In this document: piece by piece, positions 35,267 through 44,263 of the stretch
Layout of the letters: the number at the start of each line of letters is the position of its first letter
Numbering within the stretch: position 1 is the stretch's first letter
From: Chryseobacterium sp.
GTDB lineage: Bacteria; Bacteroidota; Bacteroidia; Flavobacteriales; Weeksellaceae
Length of the DNA stretch: 64,000 bases
Direction: 5' to 3'
NCBI RefSeq assembly: GCF_008014695.1
Contig: NZ_VOXE01000002.1
Span: forward strand, 186,001 to 250,000
Program-made: the position numbers and the translations under genes
Notes under the pieces: model-generated
The model's input: only the letters and a program-made list of their open reading frames with translations
The model's database searches: none
Told to the model about the DNA's origin: nothing

Positions 35267-37540
35267 TTAAAGTTTATAAGTGAACGTGAGATAATAATTT
35301 CGTGGTGTAATCGGATTTACTGAATAATTCTCGTGAACATTGTAGTTTTCGGCATCAAAAACATTCCCGATTTTCCCCTGAACGGAGAATTTCTGCCAAT
35401 CGTATCCTAACGAAAAGGATACCGTCGTGTAATCATCCAGTTCCAGAATTCTTGAAACGCCGTTTCTGGATATTTCAGTAGATTTTGAATCATTCCATCC
35501 TGCAAGTCTTCCGCCGATATAATAAGCACCCGCTCCGATTTTTAGACCAGCCAGCTTTTCGGTGAACTTATAGAATACCGAAGCATTTGCTGTTGTTGAA
35601 GGTGTTCTAACCAGTCTTTGTTTTTCCACAAATCCTTTTTCTGGAGTGTCCAGATAAACGGCATTGTTGTAGGAAATTCCGCCAATAATGGAAAGATTTT
35701 TCGTTGGGTTTCCGGTAATGTCAAGTTCCACACCGCGGCTTCTCATTTTTCCTGCAAATTCCTTGAGAGTAGAATCCGGAGAAATAATTTCACCTGCTGC
35801 GTTCTGATACCAGTAGGTTTGATAATAGTTGTTGTAATTTATCTGGTACACCGATAGATTAACCGCCACCATATTGTTCCAGAGGTTTTTCTTGGCTCCG
35901 ATTTCATACTGGTCAATTGTTGTAGGACTGATTCCCTGTCTGTCGATATTCATTACCTGAGTTTGAACTTCTGCGGCAGTTCCGCCGGTATTAAGTATAC
36001 CAAGTTCAGAAGAGGTACTGCCGCTGTTGGCCGCGAATGAATTGGTATACGTTGCAAAAACTGATAAATGATCATTGGGCATATAAACAAATCCAAGTTT
36101 GGGTGACAAAGCCTGATCAGAAGTTGCGGTATTATCGGTCAGTTTTTTAATTCCTGTTACAAAATTGGTGTTGATGGTCGGCATATTTTCAATATAAGAC
36201 CATCTTAAACCCGCGATTACTTTAAACTGTGTGGTAAGACTGATGAAATCCTGTGCAAATGCGCCGATCCTTCTCGTGTTGATTCTGTTTTTATTGTTAA
36301 GGGTCGACGAAGGCATTGCAATATTTCCCCACGTAGACGGATCGTCTAAAAATAAAATATTAGCGGTTGCTCCAAGTGTATAGGTATAAGTATCAGCCTG
36401 ATTATAATCAGCATCCGCCCCGAAAAGTACTTTATGATTCATTTTTCCGGTATTGAATTCACCGTTGAGGTTTACCTGTGCCGAACCGTAATTTTGCTCG
36501 TTGTAAGTTTTGTTGAAAGGCCTTGTCCATGACAGGCGATTTTCATCAACTTTTTTGTCGTAGGCCCACTGTACTCTTTCAGAAGAGAAATAATCCTTCG
36601 TGTAATTCTGATAAGAAGCCACCGCGTTTAATGTCCAGTTGGTGTTGATCTGATGGTTGAAGGTGACGTTCGTTGAAGCCTGCTGAACGTTCTGATACTG
36701 CCAGTCTGTACCGAAAAATACGTTACGGTCCACAGTATCATTCAATTCATAACTCAGATCTTTATTGGTAATCGAACCGATTCCGAAATCCGGAGTGAAA
36801 TCATTTTTCAGATAATCTGCCTCAACAATCAGCTGGGATTTGGCTCCGATATTGAAAAGGAAAGACGGGTTGATATAATATTTCTGCGATTCCACCACAT
36901 CCCTGAAACTTTCTGCATACTCGTACGTCCCATTTACGCGGAAGGCAATTTTTTTAGTTAAAGGCCCGTAAAAATCTACAGTAGGTTTATAGGAGTTCCA
37001 GCTTCCCGCATTCAGTCCGATACTTCCGCCGTAATTGAATCTTGGTTTCTTCGTAATCATGTTGATGATACCACCTGCTGAAGTATTTCCGTACAGCATG
37101 GCGTTAGCACCTTTTAATACTTCAACCCTTTCCAGACCTGAAACTTCAGGAAAAACCCCGCTGCTGACTCTGGCTCCGTTTTTGAAAATATTGTCATTTC
37201 CTAAAACGAAACCGCGTCCGCCAAAACTGTCCTGTGAATTTCCGCGGGAAGAGGTCACGTAAACCCCGTTTACATTCTGCAGAACATCACTCAGCTGTTT
37301 GCTTTGCTGCTGCTCAATAATTTCATGGGTAACAATTGCAATCGCTTGTGGAGTTTCCATTACCGTAAGGTTCGATTTGGTGGAGAAAGCTTTTGCTTTA
37401 TTCGGATTTCCGCTTTTATGAAGGTTTACGTCCTCAATTTCCTGAATTTTTATAGTATCACTTTCAGGAACGAATTTCATTTGGGCATTCAGGGTGAATC
37501 CGGTCATCAGCATTCCGAGAACAACAATCTGTTTTTTCAT
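35267..37540 (-). CDS. TonB-dependent siderophore receptor
   Basis: The protein has 757 residues. A signal peptide ends FTLNAQ; the TonB box region is near IQEIEDVNL. The plug domain (about 60-180) has VMETPQAIAIVT, GRGF and ANAMLYGNTSAGGIINMITKKP, the siderophore-receptor pattern. The barrel ends YYLTFTYKL. It imports ferric siderophores using TonB energy. The upstream region has a full promoter (37578-37607) and a 23-base palindrome next to it that resembles a Fur site, consistent with iron control. The PepSY protein follows. Confidence 0.94.
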   Translation of the reverse strand: MKKQIVVLGMLMTGFTLNAQMKFVPESDTIKIQEIEDVNLHKSGNPNKAKAFSTKSNLTVMETPQAIAIVTHEIIEQQQSKQLSDVLQNVNGVYVTSSRGNSQDSFGGRGFVLGNDNIFKNGARVSSGVFPEVSGLERVEVLKGANAMLYGNTSAGGIINMITKKPRFNYGGSIGLNAGSWNSYKPTVDFYGPLTKKIAFRVNGTYEYAESFRDVVESQKYYINPSFLFNIGAKSQLIVEADYLKNDFTPDFGIGSITNKDLSYELNDTVDRNVFFGTDWQYQNVQQASTNVTFNHQINTNWTLNAVASYQNYTKDYFSSERVQWAYDKKVDENRLSWTRPFNKTYNEQNYGSAQVNLNGEFNTGKMNHKVLFGADADYNQADTYTYTLGATANILFLDDPSTWGNIAMPSSTLNNKNRINTRRIGAFAQDFISLTTQFKVIAGLRWSYIENMPTINTNFVTGIKKLTDNTATSDQALSPKLGFVYMPNDHLSVFATYTNSFAANSGSTSSELGILNTGGTAAEVQTQVMNIDRQGISPTTIDQYEIGAKKNLWNNMVAVNLSVYQINYNNYYQTYWYQNAAGEIISPDSTLKEFAGKMRSRGVELDITGNPTKNLSIIGGISYNNAVYLDTPEKGFVEKQRLVRTPSTTANASVFYKFTEKLAGLKIGAGAYYIGGRLAGWNDSKSTEISRNGVSRILELDDYTTVSFSLGYDWQKFSVQGKIGNVFDAENYNVHENYSVNPITPRNYYLTFTYKL

Positions 37541-37577
37541 GGTTAATTTTTATTTAGAACGAATTAAAATAACACTG

Positions 37578-37607
37578 CAAATGTAAAAAAGCACTTTGTT
37601 AATGCAA
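37578..37607 (-). promoter_or_regulatory. promoter of siderophore receptor
   Basis: On the minus strand, TTG (37605-37607) and TACATTTG (37578-37585) are separated by 19 bases, 37 bases before the ATG at 37540. Confidence 0.7.
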
Positions 37608-37610
37608 AAT

Positions 37611-37633
37611 TTATTTTGAATAATTCTAAATAA
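37611..37633. promoter_or_regulatory. Fur-like palindromic operator
   Basis: Two 11-base arms, TTATTTTGAAT and ATTCTAAATAA, flank a central A with one mismatch. The layout (arms around GAAT-N-ATTC) resembles Fur/PerR-family operators. It abuts the -33 element of the siderophore receptor promoter. Assignment to Fur is inference. Confidence 0.55.
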
Positions 37634-37745
37634 TATCAAAAATAGAAGGATAAGATGCTGATAAATAGATGTAAAAGACTAACTGATTTTTATCATATCA
37701 GTAATTTTTTGCTGTTTTCTGTAAAAAAGGCCCACAAAATTTTCT

Positions 37746-39638
37746 CTATTCCTGAAGTTCCAGCCAGCGCAATTCCATTTCCTCTAACTGGCTGCTGATT
37801 GCTTCAATTTCTGCAGAGAATGCGGCAATTTTCTCGTACTCACTTTCCGAATTCAGTTTTTCAAGGATTTCACTGCGTTTTTTTTCCAAAACAGGTATTT
37901 CTTTGTCAATCATTTCGAGTTCGCGTTGCTCCTTGAAGGACATTTTCCGTTTTGGTGGCGCTGCTTTTACAGGTGTTGCAGGAGTTTGCGTATTTTCCGT
38001 TTTCTTAGTAGCCGGAACTGCATCCGCCGGACTCTTTTTATTCTGTTCCAGGCTTTTATTCTCCCGGTATTCTGAGAAATTACCGACAAAATCCTTGATT
38101 TTTCCGTCGCCTTCAAAAGCCAGAACGTGATCAACAATCCGGTCCATGAAATAACGGTCATGCGAAACGATGATCAAACTTCCCTGAAACTGCTGCAGAA
38201 AGTTTTCCAGAACCGTTAAGGTCGGCAGATCCAAATCATTCGTAGGCTCATCAAAAATTAAAAAATTTGGATTTTGGTAGAGGACATACATCAGGTGCAG
38301 ACGCCTTTTTTCTCCGCCCGAAAGCTTGGAAATAGGAGAGTACTGGGTTTGGTCATCAAAAAGAAAAAGACGCAGGAACTGTGATGCCGAGATGGTTCTT
38401 CCATTCGCCAAAGGAAAATTTTCCGAAATATCTTTAATGAAATCAATAACGCGCTGGTCTTCCTTGTACTGAAGTCCTTTCTGGGCAAAATACCCGAATT
38501 TGATGGTTTCGCCTGTATCGATCTCGCCTTTGTCAAAAGGTTCAAGTCCCTGAATAATATTGAGCAAAGTTGATTTTCCGGCGCCGTTTTTCCCCACGAT
38601 TCCCACTTTTTCGCCGCGCTGAAACTGATAGGAAAAACCTTTCAGAAGCAACTTGCCGCCGAAGCTTTTATCAATATTTTTAAGTTCCAGAATTTTCTTG
38701 CCGAGGCGTTTCATTTCGAAATCCAGTTCCAGATTTTGCTTCCGAGTGTCGGTCTTCGCTACTTTTTCGGTCTCATAAAAATCCCCGATTCTGGATTTGG
38801 ATTTTGTGGTTCTGGCTTTCGGCTGACGGCGCATCCATTCCAGTTCTTTGCGGTACAGATTGTTGGCTTTATCGATCGTAGCATCCAGATTGTCTTCACG
38901 GATCATTCTGTTTTCGAGATAAGTGGCATAACTTCCGTTATGGAAATACAGATTCTGATCTTCCATTTCCCAGATGATATCGCAAACCGCATCCAGAAAA
39001 TAACGGTCGTGAGTCACGAGAAGCAAGGTGATTTTTGCTTTTGAAAGATAATTTTCGAGCCATTCCACCATTTCTACATCCAGGTGATTGGTCGGCTCAT
39101 CCATGATCATGAGAATATGACGGTGTTCAGCCCGGGTTTCTGTCAGAAGTTTTGCCAAAGCCACCCGTTTGATCTGTCCACCGGAAAGCGTCCCCATTTT
39201 GGCTTCCAAATCGGTAATTTTCAACTGCGAAAGGATCTGTTTCATTTCATTTTCGAGATCCCAGGCTTTATGAAGCTCCATTTCGGCAAGAGCTTTTTCC
39301 ATGTCATCAGGATTTTCTGAATGCAGCGCATGATGGTAATTCTTTACTGCCATAATCGGTGCCGAATCCAGTGTCATCATGAATTCTTCAATGGAAAGAT
39401 TCGAATTAAACTCAATTTCCTGATCAAAAAGTACAACTTGAATATCTTTGTTGATGACCACGGTGCCCGAATCTGCAATTTCAGTTCCCATCAGAATTTT
39501 GAGCAAGGTCGATTTTCCGCTCCCGTTTTTAGCAACGATGGCAATTTTGTCCCCTTCATTCACATTGAAGGTGATGTCTTTAAATAAAACTTTTAAACCA
39601 TACGATTTGGTGAGGTTTTCTGCGGTAACGTAATTCAT
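37746..39638 (-). CDS. ABC-F family ATPase (Uup-like)
   Basis: The protein has 630 residues with two ATP-binding cassettes and no membrane domain. The Walker A motifs are GKNGSGKST (N-terminal) and GKNGAGKST (middle). The signatures are LSGGQIKR and LSGGEKRR. A linker of about 90 residues with RRQPKARTTKSKSRI separates them. The C-terminal coiled coil of about 80 residues after a Pro/Thr/Ala-rich spacer is typical of Uup. ABC-F proteins act on the ribosome; Uup members may also affect DNA. It stands alone behind its own -7 box. Confidence 0.93.
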   Translation of the reverse strand: MNYVTAENLTKSYGLKVLFKDITFNVNEGDKIAIVAKNGSGKSTLLKILMGTEIADSGTVVINKDIQVVLFDQEIEFNSNLSIEEFMMTLDSAPIMAVKNYHHALHSENPDDMEKALAEMELHKAWDLENEMKQILSQLKITDLEAKMGTLSGGQIKRVALAKLLTETRAEHRHILMIMDEPTNHLDVEMVEWLENYLSKAKITLLLVTHDRYFLDAVCDIIWEMEDQNLYFHNGSYATYLENRMIREDNLDATIDKANNLYRKELEWMRRQPKARTTKSKSRIGDFYETEKVAKTDTRKQNLELDFEMKRLGKKILELKNIDKSFGGKLLLKGFSYQFQRGEKVGIVGKNGAGKSTLLNIIQGLEPFDKGEIDTGETIKFGYFAQKGLQYKEDQRVIDFIKDISENFPLANGRTISASQFLRLFLFDDQTQYSPISKLSGGEKRRLHLMYVLYQNPNFLIFDEPTNDLDLPTLTVLENFLQQFQGSLIIVSHDRYFMDRIVDHVLAFEGDGKIKDFVGNFSEYRENKSLEQNKKSPADAVPATKKTENTQTPATPVKAAPPKRKMSFKEQRELEMIDKEIPVLEKKRSEILEKLNSESEYEKIAAFSAEIEAISSQLEEMELRWLELQE

Positions 39639-39676
39639 GTTGCTGATGTTGGGTGGATGATCTCTTTTTGAGACTG

Positions 39677-39705
39677 CAAAAATACGATAATTGAACTTAA
39701 TCCAA
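39677..39705 (-). promoter_or_regulatory. promoter of ABC-F gene
   Basis: On the minus strand, TTG (39703-39705), an 18-base spacer and TATTTTTG (39677-39684), 38 bases before the ATG at 39638. Confidence 0.5.
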
Positions 39706-40560
39706 AGTAAGTCTTTTGAGCGACCAGAAGCTTCCGTTATATACGTCTATATCCACTTTGGTATTGATGCCGTACACAATTCCTTTTTCTGTAAATTGCC
39801 AGATATCCCAGCTGTCATCAGGTGAAGGATGCGGAACATCATTATAATTTGCGAGCCAGAGCGGATAATCATCAAATTCTCCTTTCAGAAAATCCTCGTA
39901 ATAATGATAATAAGTGTAAATGATGGGTTTCTCGCCGTAGGTTTCTTCCACAATACGGCACCAGATTTTAAGGTCTTCTACAAGTTTTTCATTGGATTTT
40001 CGCCTCGGAATTTTCTCAATATCCAGAATCGGTGGTAAATCTCCGGGTTCAAGCTTTACATTTTCAAGAAAATTGTTGGCCTGACGGACCGGATCTTCAT
40101 CAGCACGGTAAAAATGATAGGCTCCACGAACGAGTTCGTGTTTTTTTGCGAGTTCCCAGAAATCTCCAAAGTGCCTGTCGGCGCTCCGGTTTCCCATTGT
40201 TGCTCGTAAAACCACAAATTTTATGGGAATCGCGCGGTTTCCGATGCTTAAACTGTCCCATTTGATGTCTTCTTTTCTTTGATAATGCGAGAGATCCATG
40301 CCGAATGTCTTGTCGGCATAATCTCCGATGATCCGGGTGATCCGCTGTTCCTCAAATTCGGTATTCGACAGTTTTTTATGCTCGAATTTATTGAAATACA
40401 TCGCGTAATAGAAGGCTATTTTTTCCTTCAGATAAAATCCGGTTCCCAGCAAAGCAAAAGCTAAAATCACGAGCAGAATTTCCCGGCGCAGAAGAAAATG
40501 TTTCCTTCGGGTTTTGTGGATTTTTCGTGTGGTTCTTTTTTTAACGGATCTTTTTGCCAT
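39697..40560 (-). CDS. glycoside hydrolase family 25 (lysozyme-like) protein
   Basis: The protein has 287 residues. A very basic N-terminus (MAKRSVKKRTTRKIHKTRRK) is followed by one membrane anchor (about 27-45). The GH25 barrel then begins FGMDLSHYQRKEDIKW and has the catalytic pair in PPILDIEKIP, with YTYYHYYEDFL and DIWQFTEKG as further family blocks. It probably cuts peptidoglycan at the outer face of the inner membrane. The -7 box lies only 7 bases before the ATG. Its 3' end overlaps the promoter region of the ABC-F gene. Confidence 0.9.
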   Translation of the reverse strand: MAKRSVKKRTTRKIHKTRRKHFLLRREILLVILAFALLGTGFYLKEKIAFYYAMYFNKFEHKKLSNTEFEEQRITRIIGDYADKTFGMDLSHYQRKEDIKWDSLSIGNRAIPIKFVVLRATMGNRSADRHFGDFWELAKKHELVRGAYHFYRADEDPVRQANNFLENVKLEPGDLPPILDIEKIPRRKSNEKLVEDLKIWCRIVEETYGEKPIIYTYYHYYEDFLKGEFDDYPLWLANYNDVPHPSPDDSWDIWQFTEKGIVYGINTKVDIDVYNGSFWSLKRLTLD

Positions 40561-40567
40561 CGGACTG

Positions 40568-40575
40568 CAAAAATA
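40568..40575 (-). promoter_or_regulatory. -7 box of GH25 gene, 7 bases before ATG
   Basis: TATTTTTG on the minus strand, 7 bases before the start codon. Confidence 0.45.
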
Positions 40576-40634
40576 GATTTTTTATGGCACGGTTGCCAGA
40601 AATTTACTTCAGGTGCTTGCAATTCGGCCTGAAA

Positions 40635-40664
40635 TTGGACTCCGAAAAAAAATCAGTAATTTTG
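40635..40664 (+). promoter_or_regulatory. ndh-trmD promoter, 4 bases before ATG
   Basis: TTG (40635-40637), a 19-base spacer and TAATTTTG (40657-40664) form a full promoter whose -7 box ends 4 bases before the ndh ATG. The predicted transcript is leaderless. Confidence 0.65.
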
Positions 40665-40668
40665 TTGA

Positions 40669-41931
40669 ATGGAAACACGGGAGAAAATTGTAATTATCGG
40701 TGGGGGTTTCGCCGGTCTTCAGCTGGCCAAAACCCTCAATAATAAAAACAAGAAAGTCATTATTATTGATAAAGTAAACCATCACATGTTTCAGCCGTTG
40801 TTTTATCAGGTGGCATGTGGGAGAATTGAGCCGAGCAATATTTCTTTCCCGTTTCGGAAGATTTTTCAGCGTTCCCGAAATATTCAGTACCGGATGACGG
40901 AAGTGCAGAAAATTCTGCCTGAACAGAACAAAATCATTACCGAGGATGCAGAATTCACCTATGACAAACTGGTGATCGCAACCGGCTGCAAGACGAATTT
41001 CTTCGGTAATAAAAAAATGGAGCATCTTGCCTTCGGAATGAAAAATACACAGGAAGCAATTGCAATCCGGAATCATGTGCTCCTGACTTTTGAAAAACTC
41101 ATCATCGAAAGAAAACGCAGCGACGACGGCAACTGGAATATTGTAATTGTTGGAAGCGGACCCACCGGTGTTGAACTTGCGGGAGCCTTTTCGGAGATGA
41201 AGAAAGATATTCTTCCGCGCGATTATCCGCATATGAATTTTGAAAATCTGAATATTATTCTGGTAAGTTCCACCACAACGCCTTTGAGTATGATGAGTGA
41301 AGAATCTCAGAAAATGTCTGAGCAGTACCTGAAAGAACTCGGGGTCAATTTTATGAGCGGTGAAATGGTTGTGGACTACGACGGTGACAAAGTCTACCTG
41401 AAGAGCGGTAAAGAAATTCCGGCCAATAATGTAATTTGGGCCGCAGGAGTTACTGGAAATGTGATTCAGGGATTGAAGGAAGACCAGGTTGTCCGCAACC
41501 GGTATGTAGTCGACCGTTTTAATAAAGTAATGGGGACAGAAAATATATTCGCAATCGGCGATGTGGCGTATATGGAAACGCCTAAATATCCGCAGGGTCA
41601 TCCGCAGGTAGCCAATGTAGCCATTAATCAGGGAAAAAATACCGCCGACAACTTCCTTAAAAAATCGGAGAAAGAGTGGACTGAATATGAGTACATCGAT
41701 CAGGGTAGCATGGCAACCATCGGAAAACACAGGGCTGTAGTAGATTTGCCGAAATTGAAATTTCAGGGATTGCTGGCGTGGTATTTCTGGATGTTCCTGC
41801 ACCTCATGCTTATTCTTTCTGTCCGGAACAAACTGGCTATTTTCTTCAATTGGATGTGGAGCTACTTGAACAAGGATTCATCTTTACGACTGATCATCCT
41901 TCCCAACAAAACAAACAATACGGAACAATGA
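40669..41931 (+). CDS. ndh: NAD(P)/FAD-dependent oxidoreductase, type II NADH dehydrogenase-like
   Basis: The protein has 420 residues. The FAD site is [17 protein letters not shown] at the N-terminus. The NADH site is [17 protein letters not shown] near residue 160, and [11 protein letters not shown] is the second FAD contact. A C-terminal hydrophobic segment ([17 protein letters not shown]) fits the membrane-docking helix of NDH-2. It passes electrons from NADH to quinone without pumping protons. The ATG is the only plausible start and lies 4 bases after the promoter box. Its stop overlaps the trmD start (ATGA). Confidence 0.9.
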   Translation: METREKIVIIGGGFAGLQLAKTLNNKNKKVIIIDKVNHHMFQPLFYQVACGRIEPSNISFPFRKIFQRSRNIQYRMTEVQKILPEQNKIITEDAEFTYDKLVIATGCKTNFFGNKKMEHLAFGMKNTQEAIAIRNHVLLTFEKLIIERKRSDDGNWNIVIVGSGPTGVELAGAFSEMKKDILPRDYPHMNFENLNIILVSSTTTPLSMMSEESQKMSEQYLKELGVNFMSGEMVVDYDGDKVYLKSGKEIPANNVIWAAGVTGNVIQGLKEDQVVRNRYVVDRFNKVMGTENIFAIGDVAYMETPKYPQGHPQVANVAINQGKNTADNFLKKSEKEWTEYEYIDQGSMATIGKHRAVVDLPKLKFQGLLAWYFWMFLHLMLILSVRNKLAIFFNWMWSYLNKDSSLRLIILPNKTNNTEQ

Positions 41932-42608
41932 GAATTGATATTATAAGTGTACTTCCGGAACTTATGGAAAGCCCTTTCCAGACTTCTATTTTAAAAAGGG
42001 CGGTGAATAAAGGCTTGGCTGAGGTTCATTTCCATCATTTACGTGACTGGAGTATCGGAAAACACCGGAAAATTGATGATGAGCCGTACGGAGGTGGTGC
42101 AGGAATGATCATGATGGTTGAACCGCTGGATAAATGCATTTCTGAACTGAAATCACAGAGAAATTACGATGAAATCATTTATCTGACGCCGGACGGCCAG
42201 ACTTTAAACCAAAAAATAGCGAATACTCTTTCTATAAAAAATAACCTGATTTTCCTTTGCGGACATTATAAAGGGATTGACCAGCGAGTTCGGGATATGC
42301 ACATTACGAAAGAAATCTCAATAGGCGATTATGTGCTAACCGGCGGCGAACTGGCTGCCTGCGTTCTGGCAGATGCCGTTATACGCTTGCTTCCCGGTGT
42401 TCTGAATGATGAACAGAGTGCACTGACCGATACTTTTCAGGACAATTTACTTTCGCCGCCTATTTATACCAGGCCCGAAGAATACAAAGGCCTGAAGGTT
42501 CCTGAAATTCTATTGAGTGGAAATTCCAAAAAAATAGAAGAATGGCTTCATGACGAAGCAGTTCGGATTACAAAAGAGAAACGTCCCGATTTGCTGGAAG
42601 ACGTTTAA
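41928..42608 (+). CDS. trmD: tRNA (guanine37-N1)-methyltransferase
   Basis: The protein has 226 residues from the ATG at 41928, which overlaps the ndh stop by 4 bases; longer in-frame starts lie wholly inside ndh and are rejected. It opens [13 protein letters not shown] and has [13 protein letters not shown], the [11 protein letters not shown] knot motif and [15 protein letters not shown]. It methylates G37 next to the anticodon to prevent frameshifting. The usual partners rpsP, rimM and rplS are absent here; instead it appears translationally coupled to ndh. Confidence 0.96.
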   Translation: MRIDIISVLPELMESPFQTSILKRAVNKGLAEVHFHHLRDWSIGKHRKIDDEPYGGGAGMIMMVEPLDKCISELKSQRNYDEIIYLTPDGQTLNQKIANTLSIKNNLIFLCGHYKGIDQRVRDMHITKEISIGDYVLTGGELAACVLADAVIRLLPGVLNDEQSALTDTFQDNLLSPPIYTRPEEYKGLKVPEILLSGNSKKIEEWLHDEAVRITKEKRPDLLEDV

Positions 42609-42693
42609 AAAGAGTCAGCAAGTGTTTCAAATTACAGAATTAAAGAAACCGCATTTTTTTTATTAAATTCACAATCAGAAAACTCACGTGCTG

Positions 42694-43653
42694 ATGCAAA
42701 ATTCCGACTCTAACGAGTTAATCGCCTTTTACAATGTTGAAAATCTTTTTTTGCCGGATAAAACTCCGGTTCATAAGCAGGATCCCACTGTCTCAGGACT
42801 TCGAAACTGGGACAGCCGGAAATACCAGAGCAAACTTGCTAAAATCGCAAGTGTTTTCGAATTTATGAAGCAGGAGCATGGCGTGATTCCTATGCTGATT
42901 GGTCTTTGCGAAATCCATGGTCAGCAGCCACTAAACGAACTTGTGCGTCTCAAACCTTTTGATTCCCGTTATGGTGTTGTTCATTTTGATTCCATGGATG
43001 AAAGAGGTATGGACGTAGCGCTGCTGTATGACAAAGATAAATTGGAAATTATCCATTCTGAGCCGATTTCCTTCTTTTTTGGAATTGATGAAGGTACTGC
43101 TGCGTACTATGATACAACAAGAGATATACTCTATTGTAAAGCCAGGTATGAAAGCAAAATAATTCATTTATTCGTGTTCCATCTCCCTTCCAAAAGAGAA
43201 AAGGACATTAACAAACCGAGAAGAGATTTCATTCTGAAAGAAATACGGGAAAGGATTATAAAGCTGACTCAAGCTAAAGAAGCAGTTGTAGTGTGTGGTG
43301 ATTTTAATGAAAATCCAGATGCGGAAAGTTTAAATAAATTGCTTTATGATGATAATTTTAGTAAAATTTTAACAAATCCATATGGTGAACTGTATAATAA
43401 TGGTGTTTTTTCCACGTTTCATATGAAGGATGGTTTGGTGTTTGATCAGATAATTTTTTCAAAAGAGTTCATTCAGCCTGGTTTTCCATTAAAATTTATC
43501 AATGCAAAAGTTTTTAACTCTAGCAAACTACTCAGCAGCGATAAAAAATTCATCGGGCGGCCCTTCAGAACTTATGCGGGAACCAGGTATCTCGGCGGAT
43601 ACAGTGACCATTTTCCCGTTTTCATAGAATTGTTACAAAATAAAAATAAATAA
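42694..43653 (+). CDS. endonuclease/exonuclease/phosphatase (EEP) family protein
   Basis: The protein has 319 residues from the ATG at 42694; a GTG two codons upstream is possible. EEP-fold motifs: FYNVENLF near the N-terminus, the metal-binding Glu in LIGLCEIHG, GDFNENPDA, and the terminal GGYSDHFPVFIEL. There is no signal peptide, so the protein is cytosolic. The substrate (DNA, nucleotide or phosphoinositide-like) cannot be told. The Lrp-type regulator begins 1 base after its stop, suggesting coupled expression. Confidence 0.88.
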   Translation: MQNSDSNELIAFYNVENLFLPDKTPVHKQDPTVSGLRNWDSRKYQSKLAKIASVFEFMKQEHGVIPMLIGLCEIHGQQPLNELVRLKPFDSRYGVVHFDSMDERGMDVALLYDKDKLEIIHSEPISFFFGIDEGTAAYYDTTRDILYCKARYESKIIHLFVFHLPSKREKDINKPRRDFILKEIRERIIKLTQAKEAVVVCGDFNENPDAESLNKLLYDDNFSKILTNPYGELYNNGVFSTFHMKDGLVFDQIIFSKEFIQPGFPLKFINAKVFNSSKLLSSDKKFIGRPFRTYAGTRYLGGYSDHFPVFIELLQNKNK

Positions 43654-43654
43654 A

Positions 43655-44125
43655 ATGAAAAGTGCAAACCATACAGCTTACCATCTTGATTCGGTGGATA
43701 AACAGATCGTGTATATGCTCATGGATAACGCCAAAACCTCTTTGGCGCATATTTCGCAGAATGTCGGAATATCCACTACAGCAGTTCATCAGCGAATAAA
43801 AAAACTCGAGCAGGCCGGTGTTATCGAAAATTCAATTTCATTTCTTAATCCCCAAAAAATTGGATACAAGGTGGTTTCCTACATCGGGGTTTTTATGGAT
43901 AAGCCAAGTGATTACCAAGAGGTTATTAAAGCTTTGAAAAACGTTAATGAAGTAGTAGAGGCGCATTATACGACGGGTAATTATACCGCTTTTCTCAAAG
44001 TGCTCTGCCGCGATAATGACCATCTGATGGAAATTCTAAGCAAACTCCAGAAACTCAAAGGAGTAACACGTACGGAAACTTTTATTTCCCTGGAACAGAG
44101 TATCTGCAGGCAGTTAAAAGTCTAA
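43655..44125 (+). CDS. Lrp/AsnC family transcriptional regulator
   Basis: The protein has 156 residues. The N-terminal winged helix (about 10-60) has LAHISQNVGISTTAVHQRIKKLEQAGVI, the Lrp HTH. The C-terminal RAM ligand-binding domain has VVEAHYTTGNYTAFLKVLC. It is an octamer-type regulator that usually senses amino acids. It lies 1 base after the EEP gene and ends before a terminator. Its targets are not evident. Confidence 0.93.
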   Translation: MKSANHTAYHLDSVDKQIVYMLMDNAKTSLAHISQNVGISTTAVHQRIKKLEQAGVIENSISFLNPQKIGYKVVSYIGVFMDKPSDYQEVIKALKNVNEVVEAHYTTGNYTAFLKVLCRDNDHLMEILSKLQKLKGVTRTETFISLEQSICRQLKV

Positions 44126-44147
44126 TTGGTTGCAAGGATCATCATTT

Positions 44148-44177
44148 AATACATTTCTGCCGAAATGTATTTTTTTT
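44148..44177 (+). terminator. terminator after Lrp-type regulator
   Basis: AATACATTTC (44148-44157), loop TGCC, GAAATGTATT, then a T-run. Confidence 0.9.
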
Positions 44178-44263
44178 GACTTTGTTTTCTGAAAACAATG
44201 GTCTGAATTAGCGGATATTTAGTTAAATTTACATTCCTGATCACTAAAAAATAAAATTTCCTG

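Noticed and set aside
40609-41802. 397-residue ORF antisense to ndh
   Set aside because: It mirrors a gene with clear FAD and NAD motifs, has a Phe/His/Ile-heavy composition typical of a shadow frame, and shows no domain.
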